Assembly: GCA_002392385.1 (NCBI GenBank)
Contig: DGGX01000099.1
Span: 11,899 to 22,403, forward strand
DNA: 10,505 bases
From: Lachnospiraceae bacterium UBA3863
GTDB lineage: Bacteria > Bacillota > Clostridia > Lachnospirales > Lachnospiraceae
Direction of reading: 5' to 3'
Each line of letters starts with the position of its first letter. The first letter of the stretch is position 1. The position numbers were made by a program, and so were the translations under genes. Below the pieces are notes generated by a model that searched no databases, was not told the origin of the DNA, and worked only from the letters and a program-made list of their open reading frames with translations. Shown here in pieces: positions 6,397 to 10,505 of this stretch.

Positions 6397-7071
6397 ATGA
6401 TACGCTTTTTCGACATTCTCTTTTCAGGCCTTGCCATCATCGTGCTCCTGCCATTCATGCTGCCCATCATGATCGCCCTGAAGCTGACCGGGGAGCACGA
6501 TATCTTCTACGCCCAGATGCGGGTGGGCCGGGGCGGCAGGGATTTCCCCCTGCTCAAATTCGCGACCATGCTGCGCGACTCACCTAATATGCCCGGCGGT
6601 CTTTTCACCCAGGAGAATGACCCGCGGCTCCTGCCCCTGGGCAAGTTCCTCCGCAGGACCAAGATCAACGAGCTCCCCCAGCTGATCAATATCTTCCGGG
6701 GCGACATGAGTGTCATCGGCTACCGGCCCATGGTCAGGAAGCATTATGTCTTCTATCCTCCGGCGTACCGGGCGATCCTGGAGACGGAACGGCCGGGTCT
6801 GTCGGGCATCGGATCGGTCATCTTCCGGGACGAGGAGGGCATCCTGAACAGGGTGCCGGACAGAGAGCACTTCTATGCCCATGTCATCGAGCCCTATAAG
6901 GCGGCGCTGGAGTGCTGGTATATTCAGAACCGGAGCCTGGCCCTCTACTTCCGCCTCATATGGATGACCGTGCAGGTGGTGCTCAACCCCTCCGCCAACA
7001 CCTGGCAGAAGCTCAAGGGCCTGCCGGAGATGCCTGAAGAGCTCAGGCCCTACCTGTCAGAGGAATCATAA
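6397..7071 (+). CDS. Small PglC-like sugar transferase with altered catalytic residues
   Basis: A 224-residue monotopic-type sugar transferase. Its N-terminus is a hydrophobic, proline-broken helix (about 4-30), as in PglC, whose helix dips into the membrane and returns. The domain follows: FYAQMRVGRGGRDF, FATM, FLRRTKINELPQLIN and a GDMSVIGYRP motif. Two key spots differ from the usual pattern. The nucleophilic Asp of the DE pair is Asn91 (codon AAC, with Glu92 kept), and GPRP reads GYRP (108-111). The first sugar transferase of the operon keeps both standard motifs. The family role is transfer of sugar phosphate to undecaprenyl phosphate; here activity, specificity or a non-catalytic partner role is open. 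AGGAGAG lies before the ATG. It ends 26 bp before the next gene. Confidence 0.88.
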   Translation: MIRFFDILFSGLAIIVLLPFMLPIMIALKLTGEHDIFYAQMRVGRGGRDFPLLKFATMLRDSPNMPGGLFTQENDPRLLPLGKFLRRTKINELPQLINIFRGDMSVIGYRPMVRKHYVFYPPAYRAILETERPGLSGIGSVIFRDEEGILNRVPDREHFYAHVIEPYKAALECWYIQNRSLALYFRLIWMTVQVVLNPSANTWQKLKGLPEMPEELRPYLSEES

Positions 7072-7081
7072 AGGAATCATA
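7061..7081 (+). repeat. Short tandem duplication across a stop codon
   Basis: AGGAATCATA occurs at 7061-7070 and again at 7072-7081, separated by one A. The first copy contains the last codons and most of the TAA stop of the small sugar transferase. It looks like a small slippage event that lengthened the spacer before the next ribosome site (AGGAAACGGAA). No function is implied. Confidence 0.8.
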
Positions 7082-7097
7082 GAAAAAGGAAACGGAA

Positions 7098-7346
7098 ATG
7101 GTCTATAAACTCAATCCGGAAGTGGGCAAGATCGACGCGCCCGTGCGTATCGTCTGGGACGGGCGGAGCGGCAATTCCGAGCCGTCCGCGGTGAGAACGG
7201 CGGAGCCGGCAGAATGGACCTATGCCAGCGGCCGGGAAGCGGCCGAGGCGATTTATGACCGGCACTTCAACATCTATCGGTACACCATCGAGGACGGGGT
7301 CCTTGTGATCAGTGTGTACGAATTCTGTGAACCCGCCCGCAGATGA
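7098..7346 (+). CDS. Conserved-looking small protein of unknown function (82 aa)
   Basis: I do not recognise this 82-residue protein. It is soluble, with no signal peptide or membrane segment. The second half shows an alternating pattern that suggests an alpha/beta fold: EWTYASGREAAEAIYDRHF as a probable helix, then IYRYTIEDGVLVISVYEF as two probable strands. It has no Cys/His metal motif and no nucleotide-binding loop, and it is far too short for the PglD-type acetyltransferase that would complete the pathway. It has a good ribosome site (AGGAAACGGAA) and sits in order between the sugar transferase and the aminotransferase, overlapping a possible ATG of the latter (ATGA at 7343). This supports it being translated. 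It may be a small partner or regulator of one of the neighbouring enzymes; that is a guess. Confidence 0.75.
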   Translation: MVYKLNPEVGKIDAPVRIVWDGRSGNSEPSAVRTAEPAEWTYASGREAAEAIYDRHFNIYRYTIEDGVLVISVYEFCEPARR

Positions 7347-7390
7347 GGGCAGGTCCCGCGCGACCAGATAAGGGAAGAAGAGACGATACC

Positions 7391-8686
7391 ATGGATATCC
7401 TGACGGATCCGAGATTCTCGGGCATCAAGAAATTTGAGAGAAAAGTATGGCTGTCCTCTCCGTCCATGCACGGAGACGAACAGCGCTGGGTGGATGAGGC
7501 CATACAGACCAACTGGGTATCCACGGTCGGTGCCAATATCACCGCCGCGGAGCAGCAGATGGCAGCCTTCCTGGACATCCCCTATGCGGTCGCCCTGGCC
7601 TCCGGCACGGCCGCCCTCCATCTGGCCGTCCGTCTGGCCGGCGAGAAGCTCTACGGGCAGGCGCCGGCGGGGCACGGGACCCTGGAGGGAAGGAAGGTAT
7701 TCGTCTCCGACATGACCTTCGCCGCCACGGACAATCCCGTCTGCTACGAGGGCGGCGAGCCCGTCTTCATCGACACGGAGAGAGAGACCTGGAACATGGA
7801 CCCGGCCGCTCTGGAGGAGGCCTTCCGCCTCTATCCGGACACCCGGCTGATCGTCCTGGCCCACCTCTACGGCACGCCCTGCAGGATGGACGAGATCCGG
7901 CAGATCGCGGACGCCCACCAGGCCCTGATCGTGGAGGACGCCGCGGAATCCCTGGGCGCCGTCTACAAGGGCCGGCAGACCGGGACCCTGGGCGATCTGG
8001 GCGTGATCTCCTTCAACGGCAACAAGATCATCACCGGCTCCTCCGGCGGCATGCTGGTCTGCCGCGACAAGGAAGACGCGGACAGGATCCGGAAGTGGAG
8101 CACCCAGAGCCGGGAGGCGGCTCCCTGGTACCAGCATGAGGAGCTGGGCTACAACTATCGTATGAGCAACATCATCGCAGGCATCGTGCGGGGCCAGATC
8201 CCCTACCTGCCGGAGCACCTGGCCCGTAAGCAGGACATCTACGAGCGCTACCGGGCCGGTCTGGCCGACCTGCCCGTCACCCTCAACCCCTGGGATGAGA
8301 AGAACAGCCTTCCCAACTTCTGGCTGACCTGCCTCCTCATCGACCCGGAAGCCATGGCCCCCTTCGTGCGCAGCGAATCGGACCAGCTGTGGACCTCAGT
8401 ACCCGGCAAGTCCAGTCCCGGCGAGATCCTGCAGGCCCTCGCCGCCTTCGGGGCGGAAGGCCGTCCCATCTGGAAGCCCCTTCACCTGCAGCCCTTCTAC
8501 CGGTCACAAGGTTATATCACCCGGTCGGGTGCCGGCCGGGGCCAGACCAACGCCTACATCGCCGGCTCCTGCTCGGACGTCGGCGCGGATATCTTCTCCC
8601 GCGGCTTGTGCCTGCCCTCCGATCACAAGATGACCGAAGCCCAGCAGGACACCGTGATCGAGATCATCCACAGGTGCTTCCGCTGA
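7391..8686 (+). CDS. PLP-dependent UDP-4-keto-sugar aminotransferase (DegT/DnrJ/EryC1/StrS family)
   Basis: A 431-residue cytosolic enzyme predicted to aminate the 4-keto sugar made by the upstream dehydratase, giving UDP-4-amino-4,6-dideoxy-HexNAc, as PglE and WecE do. Visible features: WVSTVGANI near the start (42-50), the phosphate-binding SGTAALHL (71-78), EDAAESLGAVYKG (182-194), the PLP lysine K212 in FNGNKIITGSSGGM, WSTQSRE (236-242), GYNYRMSN (253-260), RPIWKPLHLQPFY (358-370) and RGLCLPSDHKMT near the C-terminus. All key residues are present and the length is normal for this clostridial branch. The start was set at the ATG at 7391, behind AGGGAAGAAGAG; an alternative ATG at 7343 overlaps the stop of the 82-residue gene as ATGA and would add 16 residues without a good ribosome site. 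It is the last gene before the terminator. Confidence 0.94.
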   Translation: MDILTDPRFSGIKKFERKVWLSSPSMHGDEQRWVDEAIQTNWVSTVGANITAAEQQMAAFLDIPYAVALASGTAALHLAVRLAGEKLYGQAPAGHGTLEGRKVFVSDMTFAATDNPVCYEGGEPVFIDTERETWNMDPAALEEAFRLYPDTRLIVLAHLYGTPCRMDEIRQIADAHQALIVEDAAESLGAVYKGRQTGTLGDLGVISFNGNKIITGSSGGMLVCRDKEDADRIRKWSTQSREAAPWYQHEELGYNYRMSNIIAGIVRGQIPYLPEHLARKQDIYERYRAGLADLPVTLNPWDEKNSLPNFWLTCLLIDPEAMAPFVRSESDQLWTSVPGKSSPGEILQALAAFGAEGRPIWKPLHLQPFYRSQGYITRSGAGRGQTNAYIAGSCSDVGADIFSRGLCLPSDHKMTEAQQDTVIEIIHRCFR

Positions 8687-8754
8687 ACCTCCTGAAAAGC
8701 ATTTAGCAGTAGTTTTCACCGCAATAAAAACGCACATCCAGTCTCAAGACAGCG

Positions 8755-8791
8755 AAAAAGACCGGCGGCCCCGTGCCGCCGGTCTCTTTTT
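8755..8791. terminator. Bidirectional Rho-independent terminator
   Basis: Perfect stem GACCGGCGGC (8760-8769) / GCCGCCGGTC (8775-8784), plus one A-T pair, with a 5-nt loop. It is followed by a T-run on the plus strand (8787-8791) and on the minus strand by the complement of AAAAA (8755-8759). It lies between two converging genes, the aminotransferase ending at 8686 and the LCP gene ending at 8805, and should end both transcripts. Confidence 0.93.
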
Positions 8792-8804
8792 CTTACTTCT
8801 GCTC

Positions 8805-10289
8805 TTACTCTTGCTCTGTGAAGACCTCGTCCATCCTGTCGGAGAGCTTCTCGATCAGTTCCTCGTCCGGCCACATAACATACAGGTTGAGATTGCCCAT
8901 GGAATAGGTGGGCTGGCTGTCACCGGTCCCGCCCGCCTGCTGACTCTCCACCGACCAGCGGGGCATCGTGGAGATCTGGTGGTTGATCATGAGAGCGATG
9001 TCCTCCTTGGGGACACTGGTCTGCATGCTCTCCCGGACGACCGCCATGATCTCGTCGGCCCGGGTCAGGACTGAGGGCGACTGAAGCTTCTCGATGATGG
9101 CGGTGAGGACCGCCTGCTGATTGCGGCCGCGCTGGTTGTCCCCGTCCGTGAAGGCATAGCGCTCCCGGGAGAAGGCCAGGGCAGCGTCTCCGTCCAGGTG
9201 GTTGAAGCCCTGTTCGAAATGATAGGTCCCGGCGTCGAAGGCGTACTGGGAGTAGACGTCCACACCGCCCAGGACATCCACCAGACTGGTCAGGGAGGTG
9301 AAGTTGATCCGAATGTAGAATTCCAGATAGATCCCGTAGAGCTCCTCCAGGGCGGCCATGGAGGCATCGATCCCGTAGACGCCGGCATGGGTCAGCTTGT
9401 CCCGCATACCGCCGGAGATGCCGGGAATGGGGACATAAAAGTCACGGGGCGTCGTCGTAAGCAGGATCTTGTGGGTCCGCGGGTTGACCGTCATGATGAT
9501 GTTCACGTCGCTGCGGGAGGTCGTGGAGATCGGCCCGGAGGTGTCGATACCGCTAATATACACGTGGAAGGACCGCTCCGTGATCGGGCCGTCCGTCGGG
9601 GAGACAGACTCCTCCGGCTCGATCTCGTAGGTCACCTCCTTGAAATAGATCAGCCGCACCTTGTCGGAATAGCCGGCGATCACCTCATCCAGGAGACCTG
9701 TCAGGGCGCTGTTGTAGACCAGAGCGTCCACATTTCCCTCCAGGAGCGCCTCCGCCTGCTCATAGGGAGAGGGGTACTCTGTAGTATCCAGCTCTTCTCC
9801 CAGCTGTTCTTCAATATCCTCCAGCATCTCTGTCAGGCTGCCGGTCTTGCCGGTGGCGCTGATTCCGTAGCGGTAGCCGGCTGTATCCTGAATATACTGG
9901 GCGGGATCCTCCACGCGCACGGCGACGACCATGTTGTCGGTCTGGGTCTGCGCCTTGGAGATCTCGGAGAGAGTCTGGTCGATCCGCATGAGGTACAGAA
10001 TGAGGATGAAGAGGACAATACTGATGGGAATGCACAGAATTGTGCCCAGATACCGGAAAAAAGGTTTATCCTGCAGCTGCAGGGAGACACAGAGGCCCAG
10101 AAGGCCGACCAGCATGGCCGCCGCGGCCGCCGCAATGCCCATGGGCAGGATCCCGATGTCCAGAATGTAGTAGAGGGCGCCTGCCGTGAGCAGGGTCTGC
10201 TCCACGATCAGTACCGTGTGGAGGATCCTCTGCCGGGACATATGCTTCTTGATTCCTTTATTCTCTGTGGCTGACTTCTGGATGTCCAT
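8805..10289 (-). CDS. LytR-CpsA-Psr (LCP) family wall-glycopolymer ligase
   Basis: A 494-residue membrane-anchored, mostly extracellular protein. LCP enzymes transfer lipid-linked glycopolymers such as teichoic acid or capsule to peptidoglycan. Three N-terminal hydrophobic segments (about 24-44, 46-70, 80-101) precede an extracellular region (about 116-235; VVAVRVEDPAQYIQDTAGYRYG onward, split here as VVAVRVEDP and TAGYRYG) that resembles the accessory domain common in clostridial LCP proteins. The LCP domain follows: FHVYISGIDTSG (241-252), SRSDVNIIMTVNP with R259 and D261, TTTPRDFYVPIP with R282 and D283, RINFTSLTSLVDVLGGVDV (327-345), and AFSRERYAFTDGDNQRGRNQ (372-391), which together hold the conserved Arg/Asp set that binds pyrophosphate and polyprenyl. 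AGAGAGGAAA lies ahead of the ATG. There is no room for a promoter between the ATG and the mobile-element end about 27 bp upstream. Confidence 0.95.
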   Translation of the reverse strand: MDIQKSATENKGIKKHMSRQRILHTVLIVEQTLLTAGALYYILDIGILPMGIAAAAAAMLVGLLGLCVSLQLQDKPFFRYLGTILCIPISIVLFILILYLMRIDQTLSEISKAQTQTDNMVVAVRVEDPAQYIQDTAGYRYGISATGKTGSLTEMLEDIEEQLGEELDTTEYPSPYEQAEALLEGNVDALVYNSALTGLLDEVIAGYSDKVRLIYFKEVTYEIEPEESVSPTDGPITERSFHVYISGIDTSGPISTTSRSDVNIIMTVNPRTHKILLTTTPRDFYVPIPGISGGMRDKLTHAGVYGIDASMAALEELYGIYLEFYIRINFTSLTSLVDVLGGVDVYSQYAFDAGTYHFEQGFNHLDGDAALAFSRERYAFTDGDNQRGRNQQAVLTAIIEKLQSPSVLTRADEIMAVVRESMQTSVPKEDIALMINHQISTMPRWSVESQQAGGTGDSQPTYSMGNLNLYVMWPDEELIEKLSDRMDEVFTEQE

Positions 10290-10316
10290 CGATACGTTTC
10301 CTCTCTGTCCTGAATA

Positions 10317-10505
10317 GTGAACTACCCACCGCCTACGCTTTCAGCTAAGAGGCGGGGGCTTCGTGCCGCTTACGCGCACACAGGGCAGACACTTGCCCGC
10401 TGTCCCGTTTGACCGGGATTGCTTTTATTGTACTTATGACTCTCCTGCAGGATGTCTCTGTACGTCACGGCTTTTACAACGCCGTACAGATACCCGCAGT
10501 CCATA
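10317..10505 (-). mobile_element. Probable right end of an IS200/IS605-type (TnpB/omega-RNA) element
   Basis: Read on the minus strand, the sequence ends in an imperfect hairpin with arms CCGCCT/AGGCGG (plus-strand positions 10329-10334 and 10350-10355, extended by a few pairs) followed by GGGTAGTTCAC, the last bases falling at 10317. From memory this matches the subterminal hairpin and terminal TTCAC of right ends of IS200/IS605-type elements in clostridia, where the 3' part also forms the guide-RNA scaffold. The rest of the element lies past the window, so no transposase or TnpB can be shown. The 44-codon ORF end just upstream (10370-10505) fits an element gene ending shortly before the right end. 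A simple genomic hairpin is the main alternative. Confidence 0.5.
10370..10505 (-). CDS. C-terminal end of an unidentified ORF running off the window
   Basis: On the minus strand a frame is open from the window edge to the TAA at 10370-10372. Only 44 residues are visible, beginning at an in-frame Met (10502-10504) that may be internal, with segments such as GVVKAVTYRDILQES and SVCPVCA at the end. The CPVC pair could be half of a zinc site. I do not recognise it: it does not look like the usual zinc-ribbon C-terminus of TnpB, nor like a TnpA C-terminus. It ends about 50 bp before the element's terminal hairpin, so it may be the last part of an element-borne gene. It could also be chance open frame over a structured RNA. 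Confidence 0.35.
   Translation of the reverse strand, partial: MDCGYLYGVVKAVTYRDILQESHKYNKSNPGQTGQRASVCPVCA

Noticed and set aside
6309..6587. Small plus-strand ORF starting at the last Met of the dehydratase
   Set aside because: It overlaps the start of the small sugar transferase in another frame and has no motif.
9198..10274. Plus-strand 358-codon frame opposite the LCP gene
   Set aside because: Antisense shadow of a gene with all LCP motifs.
10430..10465. TACAAT on the minus strand as a promoter for the LCP gene
   Set aside because: No -35-like box lies 16-18 bp upstream, and the bases may be coding.
1..10505. CRISPR arrays, tRNA or rRNA genes
   Set aside because: No regularly spaced direct repeats other than the 15-bp coding repeat, and no tRNA or rRNA signature seen on either strand.

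Overview
The window looks like part of a GC-rich Clostridia (Firmicutes) chromosome, plausibly Lachnospiraceae-like. The basis is class C sortases, an LPXTG-like pilin, a LytR-CpsA-Psr protein and a UDP-sugar/polyprenyl-phosphate glycan module, all with consistently GC-rich codon use. I cannot name the species.

Left part, minus strand (about 1-3394): a cell-surface pilus operon transcribed leftwards out of the window. In transcription order it holds a signal-peptidase-like protein that lacks the usual nucleophile serine, a class C sortase, a small pilin with a non-standard RPRTG sorting signal, and a second class C sortase cut by the window edge. The main shaft pilin and adhesin are not in the window. 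A promoter (TTGACG, 17 bp, TACAAT) lies 5' of the first gene.

Middle part, plus strand (about 3445-8791): a divergent five-gene operon with its own promoter (TTGTCA, 17 bp, TATGAT) and a strong terminator. It encodes a large WbaP/CpsE-like polyprenyl-phosphate sugar transferase, a CapD/FlaA1-like UDP-sugar 4,6-dehydratase, a small PglC-like sugar transferase with altered active-site residues, an 82-residue protein of unknown function, and a PglE/WecE-like PLP aminotransferase. Together they should make a UDP-4-amino-4,6-dideoxy-HexNAc and load a sugar phosphate onto undecaprenyl phosphate. No acetyltransferase, ordinary glycosyltransferase, flippase or polymerase is present, so the operon handles only the first sugar of a surface glycan.

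Right part, minus strand: a convergent LytR-CpsA-Psr family gene shares the bidirectional terminator. These enzymes typically attach wall glycopolymers to peptidoglycan, which fits its position beside a glycan operon. Directly upstream of it, only about 27 bp from its start codon, is what looks like the right end of an IS200/IS605-type element, with the end of an unidentified ORF running off the window.

The points most worth following are the signal-peptidase-like protein without its serine, the Asp-to-Asn change in the second sugar transferase, the RPRTG sorting signal, the pairing of the pilus and sugar operons, the 82-residue orphan, and the mobile-element end abutting the LCP gene.
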